DNA of 64,000 bases from Ignavibacteriae bacterium HGW-Ignavibacteriae-2 (GTDB lineage: Bacteria > Bacteroidota > Ignavibacteria > Ignavibacteriales > Melioribacteraceae). The stretch is taken from positions 139,038 through 203,037 of the forward strand of contig PGYT01000003.1 in assembly GCA_002839805.1 (NCBI GenBank), given 5' to 3'. Made by a program: the position numbers and the translations under genes. Every line of letters starts with the position of its first letter. Position 1 is the stretch's first letter. Shown in pieces: positions 10,148 to 19,333 of this stretch. The notes beneath the pieces were generated by a model. It searched no databases. It saw nothing but the letters and a program-made list of their open reading frames with translations, and was not told the DNA's origin.

Positions 10148-10702
10148 ATGAAGAGAAATTCGTTTTTGAGGATAGTACTTCTTTTTTTTATGATGTTTTT
10201 ATTGCTTTTTCATGGCGAACTTCATCTGCTTGTCTATAAAGTTTTTGAACTAAAATATAAAAAAGAAGTTAAACAACTTATTAAAAATGGAATTCCGGAG
10301 AATGAGCTTGTAAAATTTGTGTTCTATTATAAAACGAAAATGCAAAACACAAAAGATATACAATGGACTAAAAAAAATGAGTTTCGCTTTAAGGGTGAGA
10401 TGTACGACATTGTTAAAGAAGAAACTTGTGGTGACTCTGTTTATACATATTGTATACATGATTTTAAGGAATCGAAACTTGTTAAAAATTATGAAAAATA
10501 CTTTGCCAGATTTATAAACGATAATCCCGATAAAAAGAAAGATCTTCAAATTCAATATAATTCATTCAGCAGATTTTATAATTTGTCCGATTTTACGATC
10601 GGGCATTCTCTGGATAGGGGTAAAGAACAATGCTTTGCTCTTAAAAAATATGAAACAAAAAAAGGATTTTATTCCACTTCACTACCTCCGCCAAAAACAT
10701 GA
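10148..10702 (+). CDS. Unknown membrane-anchored protein found next to a TonB receptor
   Basis: A 184-residue protein with an N-terminal signal anchor (about 5-25, rich in L, F and M) and a soluble, basic remainder. It contains YKKEVKQLIKNGIPENELV and a NEFRFKGEMYDIV segment. I have a general recollection of similar unnamed proteins encoded beside TonB receptors in Bacteroidota, which fits the receptor gene 215 bp downstream, but I cannot name a family. I prefer the ATG at 10148 because it stands directly before the signal anchor; an in-frame ATG at 10121 would add nine residues. There is no clear ribosome binding site at either. Confidence 0.6.
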   Translation: MKRNSFLRIVLLFFMMFLLLFHGELHLLVYKVFELKYKKEVKQLIKNGIPENELVKFVFYYKTKMQNTKDIQWTKKNEFRFKGEMYDIVKEETCGDSVYTYCIHDFKESKLVKNYEKYFARFINDNPDKKKDLQIQYNSFSRFYNLSDFTIGHSLDRGKEQCFALKKYETKKGFYSTSLPPPKT

Positions 10703-10917
10703 CAGTTAACTGATTAATCCAATACGAATTCCGAAGAAATATCGGATTTGTTAACACGCTAATTCTTATAAACGAAAAGAGTTTTTCCCTTTTATGTCCA
10801 GATTTAGTATGTCTGATATTACTGCTTATATTGTAGACAAGTATCAGTGTTCTTTTTGATTGTAAGGATTGGGCAATTAAAGTGATATACTTTCGCTAAT
10901 TATTAAGTGGATAAGAT

Positions 10918-13320
10918 ATGTACAGAATTTTTATTCTCTATGTTTTACTATCGGCAGTGGTTTATGCCCAGACAGTAACTGTTAAAAATAAAGAAACAAA
11001 CAAGCCATTGGAACTGGTATCAGTTTTCAGTGAAAATCTTAATAGGTCTTTAACCACAGATTCTAAAGGCAAGGTTTTAATAACTCCTTTTAAAAATAAT
11101 AATAAAATAGTTTTTCGTCTTATGGGTTATAAAAGTACAGAGTTGACGTACAGTGAAATAGAAAAAAATAAGTTTATTGTTGTTATGGAAGAGGACGTTA
11201 TAAAATTGAATAACGTGATTGTTACAGCGAAAAGGTGGGAAGAAGAATTAAGAGAAATTCCGCAAAAAGTTGAGTTCATTGATGCTGAAGAAATAACTTT
11301 TAGTAATCCACAAACTACCGCGGATATGTTAACGCAAACTGGAAATGTTTATGTCCAGAAGAGTCAGCTTGGTGGAGGAAGCCCAATGATAAGAGGTTTT
11401 GCGACAAATCGAGTTTTGATAATTGTTGATAACGTAAGGATGAATAATGCCATTTTTAGAAGTGGTAATCTTCAAAATGTAATCTCACTTGACGCAAATT
11501 CACTTGCTAACGCTCAAATAATTTTTGGGCCGGGATCCGTTATGTACGGAAGTGATGCTATAGGAGGGATTATGGAATTTAATACTCTTAATCCTCCTCT
11601 TTCGTATAGTGAGCAGAATCTTGTTTCCGGAAGCGCATTTACGCGTTATTCAACGGCCAATAATGAAAAAACCGGTCATATGCATTTTGGGATTGGACTT
11701 GACAAGATTGGTTTTCTTTCAAGCGTCACTTACTCTGAGTTCGGTGATTTAAAAATGGGCTCTAATGGTCCGGATGATTATCTCAGAAATATTTACCAGG
11801 CAAGAGTTTCTGACAAAGATACCGCGTTGGTTAATAAAGATCCGGAACTTCAAAAGTTGTCAGGTTACAATCAGTGGAATGTATTGCAGAAAATCAGATT
11901 CAAACCCGATGAAGACTGGGACCTAAACTACGGTTTTTATTTTTCAACAACCTCCGATGTTCCCAGATACGATAGACTTATTGAATTAAAAGACGGTTTG
12001 CCACGCGACGGTCAATGGTATTATGGCCCTCAAAAATGGATGATGAATAATATTAATATTTCCAACTTTTCAGAAAATCTATTTTACAATTTATCCAAAT
12101 TAACTATCGCTTATCAAACATTTGAAGAAAGCCGGCATAACAGAAGTTTCGGCAAAAACACTTTGAATCATAGAACCGAAAACGTAAGTGTATATTCATT
12201 AAATTTGGATTTTATAAAAACAATTACAGAAAAATCACACATGTTTTATGGTTTTGAGGGGGTATTAAATAAAGTTGGTTCCACTGCTGAATTGGAGAAT
12301 ATTGCTACGGGTTTAAAGTCGCCTTTAAGCACAAGATATCCCGACGGATCAACGTGGAATTCTTATGGCGTATATGTTACATATAAAAATAAAATTGAGG
12401 AAAACTTTATCGTTCAAACAGGTTTACGCTACAATCTTGTTGAACTCAATTCAGATTTTGATACTACATTTTACCCATTCCCTTTTACTAAAGCGGAATT
12501 ATCGACAGGTGCGTTTACCGGAAACGCGGGAATAGTCTGGTTTCCTGAATCGGAAATGCAATTGAACCTGAACTTATCAACCGGTTTCAGGGCTCCAAAT
12601 ATTGATGATATCGGCAAGGTGTTCGATTCCGAACCCGGCGCTGTGGTTGTCCCTAATCCTAATTTAGAATCAGAATATATTTATAATTTAGAAATTGGAT
12701 TGGCCAAAGCATGGAGAGACAACTTTAAAATTGATTTAACGGGTTTTTATTCTTTTCTTGATAACGCTTTGGTAAGAAGGGATTTTACATTAAATGGGTT
12801 TGATAGTTTGATATATGACGGAACCCTTAGCAGAGTGCAGGCAATTCAAAACGCCGCTTCCGCAAAAATATGGGGAATACAGGCCGGAGTTGAAATAAAA
12901 ATTATAAATAATGTGAAAATAGAATCGAGGATTAGTTATCAAAAAGGGGAGGAGGAGGATGATTCGGGAGATACTGTTCCTCTGCGGCATGCAGCGCCTT
13001 GGTACGGTACAACTAAACTAATTTATAACGACAATATTATTAATGTTGTCTTCTATGCGGATTATAATGGTGAAGTGAGTTATAATGATTTGGCACCAAG
13101 TGAGAGGGCTAAGACCGCAATTTACGCACTTGACGATGATGGAAATCCATACGCACCAGCATGGTATACATTAAATATAAAAACAGGCTTCCGGTTGATG
13201 AATGATATTTTAGTTAATCTCGGTGTCGAAAATATTACTGATCAAAGATACAGAACTTATTCCTCGGGAATTTCTGCTGCCGGTAGAAATTTTATTGGGT
13301 CAGTAAGATATAATTTCTAA
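10918..13320 (+). CDS. TonB-dependent outer-membrane receptor
   Basis: An 800-residue receptor. A signal peptide (1-17) is followed by a carboxypeptidase-regulatory-like domain (about 19-95), a plug (about 105-220, with SPMIRGFATNRVLIIVDNVR and GPGSVMYGSDAIGG) and a 22-strand-type barrel that ends in SVRYNF, with the aromatic C-terminal residue needed for barrel insertion. The MNNAIFRSGNLQNVIS stretch is common in the haem/haemoglobin and metal receptor branch, but the ligand cannot be read from sequence. It imports a large or scarce nutrient using TonB/ExbBD energy; no tonB gene lies in the window. The preceding small protein gene may be co-transcribed. Confidence 0.9.
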   Translation: MYRIFILYVLLSAVVYAQTVTVKNKETNKPLELVSVFSENLNRSLTTDSKGKVLITPFKNNNKIVFRLMGYKSTELTYSEIEKNKFIVVMEEDVIKLNNVIVTAKRWEEELREIPQKVEFIDAEEITFSNPQTTADMLTQTGNVYVQKSQLGGGSPMIRGFATNRVLIIVDNVRMNNAIFRSGNLQNVISLDANSLANAQIIFGPGSVMYGSDAIGGIMEFNTLNPPLSYSEQNLVSGSAFTRYSTANNEKTGHMHFGIGLDKIGFLSSVTYSEFGDLKMGSNGPDDYLRNIYQARVSDKDTALVNKDPELQKLSGYNQWNVLQKIRFKPDEDWDLNYGFYFSTTSDVPRYDRLIELKDGLPRDGQWYYGPQKWMMNNINISNFSENLFYNLSKLTIAYQTFEESRHNRSFGKNTLNHRTENVSVYSLNLDFIKTITEKSHMFYGFEGVLNKVGSTAELENIATGLKSPLSTRYPDGSTWNSYGVYVTYKNKIEENFIVQTGLRYNLVELNSDFDTTFYPFPFTKAELSTGAFTGNAGIVWFPESEMQLNLNLSTGFRAPNIDDIGKVFDSEPGAVVVPNPNLESEYIYNLEIGLAKAWRDNFKIDLTGFYSFLDNALVRRDFTLNGFDSLIYDGTLSRVQAIQNAASAKIWGIQAGVEIKIINNVKIESRISYQKGEEEDDSGDTVPLRHAAPWYGTTKLIYNDNIINVVFYADYNGEVSYNDLAPSERAKTAIYALDDDGNPYAPAWYTLNIKTGFRLMNDILVNLGVENITDQRYRTYSSGISAAGRNFIGSVRYNF

Positions 13321-13333
13321 TTACAAGATTACT

Positions 13334-13375
13334 TTAAACAAAAACGGGAGCAAAGAAAAAATCTCCGCTCCCGTT
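13334..13375 (-). terminator. Stem-loop terminator between convergent TonB receptor and Yip1 genes
   Basis: AACGGGAGC and GCTCCCGTT form a perfect 9-bp stem. On the minus strand it is followed by a T-rich stretch (TTTGTTT), so it best terminates the Yip1-type gene; it may also stop the receptor transcript from the other side. Confidence 0.65.
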
Positions 13376-13438
13376 GTAATTTCAAAATTTTTAGCATTTA
13401 ACCGGCTTTAACAATTTCTTTGCAAATAAATCAAAACC

Positions 13439-14272
13439 TTATCTTATAAAATTCTTAAAGAAAGGGAATGATTGGGCTATGAAATAAAGAATAATGCTGA
13501 AACCAATCCACAATCCAAAAACCATTGCAAAATATTTACCGGTATCTTTTGATTTAAACATCTTAGCAAAACCTATACTTACGATGGCATAAAACCAAAT
13601 AGAAAAAGGGTCAACTTTTGACAGCAGTAATCCGACAATGCTAGCATTAGCTTCCATATCCATAAAGGCGGCAACGCTGGTGCCCGTCATATATCTGTTT
13701 AGCAGCATACCTGCAATAACCATAACGATTATTTGCAATATACTTATGTAGCTCGGTAATCCATAAGAAACCATTGCGCTCGAATAATTTCCATCGCCTT
13801 TGAGTCCAAATTTTGACACTGCCCAAAATACAGCGCTTACAATAAAAAAGACTATAAATGTAAAAACAACAATGCTTATAACAGTAATTATCAACTGCAT
13901 ACTTTGTTGATTCTCCATGAATTCGCGTGTTCTTTCGATCTGGACATCTGCTTGCTCTTGTGTCATACCGCCACTTTTAACTGCTTCATCTAAATTTTTC
14001 TGCATCTCAGTCATTTGCTTCTCAATTACGGAGTACTTTATTTCAGGATTACTCATCAGCACAACGTAAGAAAGAGCCGCAACTACAATTACCAATAATA
14101 TGGGTATGATCCAATCTGATGTTTTCGGAGGGAAATGGGACATCTTGCTAAATGTGTTCCCTGGCTCAGTGAAAATACCTACCAGCTTATCAGTATGGCT
14201 AATTTCCACTTCCTCTTCGTCCGGCTTGTGTCCTAAATCAGGGGTTTCTTGCTCTTGTAAGTCTTCTGTCAT
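13439..14272 (-). CDS. Yip1-type integral membrane protein
   Basis: A 277-residue membrane protein with an acidic cytoplasmic N-terminus (about 1-30), a segment with a charged helix (about 80-120) after the first transmembrane span, and about five hydrophobic spans in total, the pattern of the Yip1/DUF1282 domain (GIFTEPGNTFSKM near the N-terminus is characteristic). The bacterial function is unknown. AGGAGG lies 5 nt before the ATG. It is a single gene, divergent from tryptophanase. Confidence 0.75.
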   Translation of the reverse strand: MTEDLQEQETPDLGHKPDEEEVEISHTDKLVGIFTEPGNTFSKMSHFPPKTSDWIIPILLVIVVAALSYVVLMSNPEIKYSVIEKQMTEMQKNLDEAVKSGGMTQEQADVQIERTREFMENQQSMQLIITVISIVVFTFIVFFIVSAVFWAVSKFGLKGDGNYSSAMVSYGLPSYISILQIIVMVIAGMLLNRYMTGTSVAAFMDMEANASIVGLLLSKVDPFSIWFYAIVSIGFAKMFKSKDTGKYFAMVFGLWIGFSIILYFIAQSFPFFKNFIR

Positions 14273-14441
14273 GAAAGCCTCCTAGTTAGTTGTTTTGGGA
14301 AAGTTTGTCGATTTTCAGTACAAAATAACACATTTAATTATTTATTAAAAAGAAAAATATGATTATTGCCTTAAAAATAGATTCCTTGCCTGTAGTATTG
14401 ATAAGGCCTAAGTTTGAAATAAGAAAATTGGAGATTTAAAT

Positions 14442-15818
14442 ATGAAAACAATTATTGAACCATTTAAAATTAAATCCGTTGAACCAATTAGGTTTTCCAC
14501 AAAAGAAGAAAGAATAAAAATCCTTGAAAATGCCGGGTACAATCCGTTTTTAGTAAAAGCCGATGACGTTCTTATCGATCTTTTAACTGATAGCGGAACT
14601 TCAGCTATGAGCGCTAAACAATGGGCAGGTATAATGGACGGAGACGAATCTTATGCAGGCTCGCGAAGTTTTTACAGATTCGAGGAAATGGTTAAAAAAA
14701 TTACAGGAGATAAATTTATAATTCCTACACATCAGGGACGAGCTGCAGAAAAAATTCTTTTTTTTATAGTTGGTAGTGAAGGCAAGTTTATTCCTAACAA
14801 TACTCACTTCGATACAACCCGCGCAAATATTGAGTTTACCGGAACCGAAGCGGTGGATCTATTAGTTGAAGTCGGTAAACATCCGGAACAACGAGCTGAT
14901 TTTAAGGGAAATATGGATGTTGAAGCACTCGAAAAATTTATAAAGGAAAAAGGACCTGAAAATATTCCTCTTGTTATGATTACTGTTACTAATAATTCAG
15001 GCGGTGGTCAGCCTGTGTCTATGCAGAATATTAAAGACGTTAAACAAGTTTGTCAAAAATATAAACTGCCTTTGTTTTTAGATGCCTGCAGATTTGCTGA
15101 AAACGCATACTTTATAAAAAAACGTGAAAAAGGATACTCCGATAAATCGATTTTAAGTATTTGTCAGGAAATGTTTTCTTACGCCGATGGCGCTACTATG
15201 AGCGCGAAAAAAGATGCCCTCGTAAACATTGGTGGCTTTTTATCCCTAAATGATGACGAACTTGCTATGAAATGTCGCAATTTGCTTATTGTTACGGAAG
15301 GATTTCCTACTTACGGTGGATTGGCCGGACGCGATCTGGAAGCTGTTGCTCAGGGATTAGAAGAGGTTATGGACGAACACTATCTTCAATACAGGATACG
15401 AAGCACTGAATATTTGGGCGAAAAAATGATGGACGCGGGAATTCCTATAATTGAACCGCCCGGCGGCCATGCGATTTATATAGACGCTAAAAGATTTTTA
15501 CCGAATATTCCACCGCAACATTTCCCGGGGCAGTCTATTGTTTGTGAAATTTATATTGATGGTGGTGTACGCGGCGTTGAAATTGGAAGTGTTATGTTTG
15601 GTAAATACAATAAATTAACAGGCGAACTTATTCCACCTCCTATGGAATTGGTTCGACTTGCTATCCCGCGAAGAGTTTATACACAAAGTCATATTGATTA
15701 TGTTGCAGAAGTAATAATTGAAACATACAAAAAAAGGAACGAGTTAAAAGGGTATGAAATAATTTACGAAGCGCCAATGTTAAGACATTTTACAGCACGT
15801 TTTAAACCGATGAAATAA
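14442..15818 (+). CDS. tnaA: Tryptophanase (L-tryptophan indole-lyase)
   Basis: A 458-residue PLP-dependent beta-eliminating lyase of the tryptophanase/tyrosine phenol-lyase family. It splits tryptophan into indole, pyruvate and ammonia. The PLP lysine is Lys257 in MSAKKDALV; LLTDSGTSAMS and THQGRAAE are family signatures. Two positions separate the two enzymes: residue 124 is Asp (HFDTT), as in tryptophanase, where tyrosine phenol-lyase has Thr, and residue 381 is Ile (GVEIGS), where tyrosine phenol-lyase has Arg. Both therefore point to tryptophanase. I see no tnaC-like leader peptide in the 150 bp upstream. It is monocistronic. Confidence 0.88.
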   Translation: MKTIIEPFKIKSVEPIRFSTKEERIKILENAGYNPFLVKADDVLIDLLTDSGTSAMSAKQWAGIMDGDESYAGSRSFYRFEEMVKKITGDKFIIPTHQGRAAEKILFFIVGSEGKFIPNNTHFDTTRANIEFTGTEAVDLLVEVGKHPEQRADFKGNMDVEALEKFIKEKGPENIPLVMITVTNNSGGGQPVSMQNIKDVKQVCQKYKLPLFLDACRFAENAYFIKKREKGYSDKSILSICQEMFSYADGATMSAKKDALVNIGGFLSLNDDELAMKCRNLLIVTEGFPTYGGLAGRDLEAVAQGLEEVMDEHYLQYRIRSTEYLGEKMMDAGIPIIEPPGGHAIYIDAKRFLPNIPPQHFPGQSIVCEIYIDGGVRGVEIGSVMFGKYNKLTGELIPPPMELVRLAIPRRVYTQSHIDYVAEVIIETYKKRNELKGYEIIYEAPMLRHFTARFKPMK

Positions 15819-16021
15819 TAGCTTATAAATTAAATTTATTACAAGAATGTTTTACTGATTATAATAATTGGTGAAATTTTATGAGTCAATTACGAATCAC
15901 AAAATTGAGACTATAAATAAACGATTAAGTTTCCTCAATTATTTTGTCTATGGGAAATTAAATATTGTTATTCATAGAATAATGCAACCCTGAATCTAAT
16001 TATTGGTAATGTTATTAAAAT

Positions 16022-16843
16022 ATGAAACTTAAAAAACATATCAGAATAAAAGACGGTAATCAAGTGTGGCGAATACTAATATCGCCCCTTGATAAACTAA
16101 TAATTGAGACGCGTAATCCCGACAAGAAAGAAGCTTTTTTTAGTTGTTATAATCTTGACAAAGGAGAAAAAATATTTACCAAACTTCAATTCGAAGAAAA
16201 ATATTGGCTTGGTATAGAGGATATATATTACGATATAATTTTATTCCATCGATTCACCAAACCTGATATGCCGGGTCATAAATCTATTATCGCTTTCGAT
16301 ATCCCGAGTAAAAAAGTAATTTGGGAAAACAGGGAATATTCTTTCCTTTTCTTCTATAATGATAAAATTTATTGTTTTAGGCAATTATTCGAAGGACGGA
16401 AGTTTTTCACAATTTCTCCAATTACAGGGGAAGTTATTGACGATCTTGGTGATGATGTGATACTAATAAATGAATTGAAATATCTGGCGGATGAACAAAA
16501 AAAATATTTAAATTATGTTTTTCCTTCGACATATAATAATAGCACGGAAGCAAATATTAAAGAAATAATTGAATCTGAAACAAGTATGCTCGAATTATCG
16601 GGAAGTGTTGAATATCTAGTTTGGGGTGAATCTTTATTCTTTAATTATCATCATAAAGTATTGGCTAACGTTTTGGAAAATAGGTTAATAGTATTTAATA
16701 TGGAGCAGAAAAGAATAATTCGTTCCGAAATTCTTAACTCTTCTGTTAATGCATTTATGCCCGATTCTTTTTTTATGTTTAAAAATTATCTTTTATTGTT
16801 AAAAGAGAAAAAAGAAGTTTTAGTATTAAGTGTGAGTGAATAA
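16022..16843 (+). CDS. DUF4905 family protein
   Basis: A 273-residue cytoplasmic-looking protein with beta-rich repeats resembling a propeller (WRILISPLDKLIIETRN near the start, KVIWENREYSFLFFYNDKIYCF in the middle). The layout fits the Bacteroidota family DUF4905. No catalytic motif is visible. It lies 3 nt before the AMMECR1-like gene, so it is probably co-transcribed with the AMMECR1/MEMO pair. Confidence 0.6.
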   Translation: MKLKKHIRIKDGNQVWRILISPLDKLIIETRNPDKKEAFFSCYNLDKGEKIFTKLQFEEKYWLGIEDIYYDIILFHRFTKPDMPGHKSIIAFDIPSKKVIWENREYSFLFFYNDKIYCFRQLFEGRKFFTISPITGEVIDDLGDDVILINELKYLADEQKKYLNYVFPSTYNNSTEANIKEIIESETSMLELSGSVEYLVWGESLFFNYHHKVLANVLENRLIVFNMEQKRIIRSEILNSSVNAFMPDSFFMFKNYLLLLKEKKEVLVLSVSE

Positions 16844-16846
16844 ATT

Positions 16847-17407
16847 ATGAATCTAACTAAAGAAGAAAAACAATTTCTTTTAAAAACCGCCAGACAGTCT
16901 ATTAAATCTTTATTTACAGAGGTTGATGTAGTTAAGCCGGATTATGAAAAATATCCTGTGATGAAAGAAAACGCCGGCGCTTTTGTTACATTAACTATTA
17001 ATTCCCGTCTAAGGGGCTGCATCGGATACATTATATCGGAGAACCATTTGTATCAAACCGTTTGTGAGGCTGCTAAACAAGCCGCCACTCAGGATCCCCG
17101 ATTTCCGCCTCTATCTGAAAATGAGCTTGATAATCTTGATATGGAAATATCGGTTCTTTCACAACCCTTCAAAATGAACAGTTATGATGATATTGAAATA
17201 GGAAAACACGGACTAATCGTTGACGAGATGGATAGACGCGGACTACTGTTGCCACAGGTACCGGTAGAACACAATATGAATAAAGAAGAATATCTGACTG
17301 CAATTTGTCAGAAAGCCGGATTGCCCAAGTTTTTATGGAAAGAGAAAACACTAAATTTGGATTTATTTACAGCAATAATATTTTCCGAAAAAGAGTACGA
17401 GGTATAA
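16847..17407 (+). CDS. amrA: AMMECR1 domain protein (AmmeMemoRadiSam system protein A)
   Basis: A 186-residue protein with the AMMECR1 fold: FVTLTINSRLRGCIGYI (about 46-62) is the conserved LRGCIG signature, and AAKQAATQDPRFPPLSENEL and MEISVLSQP follow in the usual order. It is directly coupled to the MEMO gene: its stop codon is immediately followed by the MEMO ATG. In the AmmeMemoRadiSam set these two proteins work with a radical SAM enzyme, which is not near here. The molecular role is unsettled. Confidence 0.88.
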   Translation: MNLTKEEKQFLLKTARQSIKSLFTEVDVVKPDYEKYPVMKENAGAFVTLTINSRLRGCIGYIISENHLYQTVCEAAKQAATQDPRFPPLSENELDNLDMEISVLSQPFKMNSYDDIEIGKHGLIVDEMDRRGLLLPQVPVEHNMNKEEYLTAICQKAGLPKFLWKEKTLNLDLFTAIIFSEKEYEV

Positions 17408-18226
17408 ATGAAAAATATTCGAAAAGCAGCCGTGGCAGGGATGTTCTACCCGGGCAGCGCGAACGAATTAAAATCCATCGTAAATTCTCTTTTGGATAAA
17501 ACTAAAACTAAAGTAAATCACAACGATATAGTTGGAATAGTTTCCCCACATGCCGGCTATACTTATAGCGGAATTAGCGCAGCTCACGCGTATAATGTTC
17601 TGATTGAAAAACAATTTTCCACCGCAATTATTGTTTCCCCCAGTCATAGAGAGTATTTTCAGGGACTCTGCATGTACGAAGGGGACGCCTATGAAACACC
17701 TTTGGGTATTGTGGAAATAGATAAGGAATTAAGAGAAAAACTATACGGACACAGTGAATATTTACAGATTGGACGCAGCGGACATACTTCAGAACATGCA
17801 GTGGAAGTTCAGCTCCCTTTTCTGCAAGTAATTAAAAAGGATTTTAAAATACTTCCAATTGTTATTGGTGATCAAAGAAAACTATTTGTTGATGAATTGG
17901 CCAAATGTTTAAGCCAATCGATTAAAGAAAATGTTATTATTATAGCAAGTTCCGATCTTTCTCATTTTTATGGGAAAATTCATGCTAATAAATTGGATTC
18001 AATTATTGAACGAAGAATTGAGGATATGGAATTTGATGAATTACAAAATGATCTTGACACAAAACAATGTGAGGCTTGCGGCGGCGGCGGTATAGTTGCT
18101 TTATTAAAAGCCGCAAAACAAAATAACTATAACAAAGTTAAAGTTTTGTCAAGAACAGATTCCGGTGATTTCTCCGGAGATGATTCAAGTGTTGTTGGCT
18201 ATTTGTCGGCTGTTGTGTATAATTAG
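17408..18226 (+). CDS. amrB: MEMO1 family protein (AmmeMemoRadiSam system protein B)
   Basis: A 272-residue protein of the MEMO family, related to class III non-haem iron dioxygenases. Conserved blocks are RKAAVAGMFYPGS near the N-terminus, SPHAGYTYSG (about 46-55), SPSHREYF, EHAVEVQLPFLQ and ASSDLSHF. The His in PHAGY, in PSHRE and in SEHAVE and the Asp/His in SSDLSHF would form the metal site. The coding sequence abuts the AMMECR1-like gene without a gap. Confidence 0.9.
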   Translation: MKNIRKAAVAGMFYPGSANELKSIVNSLLDKTKTKVNHNDIVGIVSPHAGYTYSGISAAHAYNVLIEKQFSTAIIVSPSHREYFQGLCMYEGDAYETPLGIVEIDKELREKLYGHSEYLQIGRSGHTSEHAVEVQLPFLQVIKKDFKILPIVIGDQRKLFVDELAKCLSQSIKENVIIIASSDLSHFYGKIHANKLDSIIERRIEDMEFDELQNDLDTKQCEACGGGGIVALLKAAKQNNYNKVKVLSRTDSGDFSGDDSSVVGYLSAVVYN

Positions 18227-18253
18227 AATTGAAATAAATCAGGTATGTGTTAA

Positions 18254-19315
18254 ATGAAAATGTTTTTCCAGATTTTGCTTTTTTTTACTGCTCCGCTAAT
18301 TTTGCTTAGTTATATGTCGGATAATATTCAGGAAAAGATAGATAAAATATTTGAAGAATTTAATTTAGATACACCCGGTGCAGCAGTGGCTGTTTTCCGG
18401 AATGGAAAAATTATTTACAACAATGGATATGGTCTAGCAGATCTCGATAATAAAATTCCTATCAATAACAAAACAAATTTTAGACTCGCTTCGGTCACAA
18501 AACAATTTACATCAATGAGTGTTTTAATTTTAGAGCAGGAGAGGAAATTAAGCTTGAATGACGGTTTAAGAAAATTCTTTCCTCTTTTCCCCGATTATGG
18601 TAAGAACATTACAATTAAACATTTGTTACAGCACACTTCCGGTCTGCTAGACTACGAGGATTTTATAGACGATACTTCTACTTACCAGGTGAAAGATAAA
18701 GATGTGCTCTCCATATTAATGAAACAGGATTCCACTTACTTTACACCCGGCGCTCAGCATCGTTACAGTAATTCAGGGTTTGCTTTGCTGGCGCTTATTG
18801 TAGAAAAAGTTTCGGGTAAATCCTTCGACGATTATTTAATGGAAAAAATATTTATTCCACTAGATATGAAAAACTCTATAGCTTTTATAAATGGATTGAA
18901 CGAAGTAAAAAATAGGGCATACGGTTATACTAAAACAGATTCAGGATTTGTATTTTCAGATCAAAGTTCAACGAGTGCTGTTTTGGGAGACGGCGGAATT
19001 TATACTTCAATTGAAGATATGTTCAAATGGAATATGGCATTAAACAACAGTACCCTGCTTAGCAGTGATAAACAAAAAGAAGCATGGACAAAAGGAATTG
19101 ACGGGGACGGCTCTGAATTTGATTACGGTTACGGATGGCGATTGAACCAAATTGATGGTAACGTTTGCCAATACCACACAGGGGGTACATGCGGATTCAG
19201 CAATGTATACATGCGGTTTCCCAACCAAGGTCTTAGTGTCATTGTACTTATAAATATTCGCGATTATCCCGCTTTGGACTATGGTAAAAAAGTCGCCGAT
19301 CTTTTCCTTAAATAA
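18254..19315 (+). CDS. Serine hydrolase, beta-lactamase/class C-like fold
   Basis: A 353-residue exported protein (signal peptide about 1-19). The penicillin-recognising triad is complete: SVTK at 80-83, YSN at 171-173 and HTG at 308-310. LLQHTSGLLDY is the usual companion motif. Such proteins act as D-amino-acid peptidases or esterases more often than as true beta-lactamases; with HTG in place of KTG I would not call it a resistance enzyme. It lies 27 nt after MEMO and 18 nt before the TRAP binding protein. Confidence 0.88.
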   Translation: MKMFFQILLFFTAPLILLSYMSDNIQEKIDKIFEEFNLDTPGAAVAVFRNGKIIYNNGYGLADLDNKIPINNKTNFRLASVTKQFTSMSVLILEQERKLSLNDGLRKFFPLFPDYGKNITIKHLLQHTSGLLDYEDFIDDTSTYQVKDKDVLSILMKQDSTYFTPGAQHRYSNSGFALLALIVEKVSGKSFDDYLMEKIFIPLDMKNSIAFINGLNEVKNRAYGYTKTDSGFVFSDQSSTSAVLGDGGIYTSIEDMFKWNMALNNSTLLSSDKQKEAWTKGIDGDGSEFDYGYGWRLNQIDGNVCQYHTGGTCGFSNVYMRFPNQGLSVIVLINIRDYPALDYGKKVADLFLK

Positions 19316-19333
19316 TCGTTTAAAAGGCAATTC

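Noticed and set aside
14442..15818. Tyrosine phenol-lyase
   Set aside because: The two substrate-specific positions are Asp124 and Ile381, the tryptophanase residues, where tyrosine phenol-lyase has Thr and Arg.
18254..19315. Beta-lactamase resistance gene
   Set aside because: The triad SVTK/YSN/HTG fits the broad serine hydrolase family; HTG in place of KTG and the genomic context give no support for antibiotic hydrolysis.
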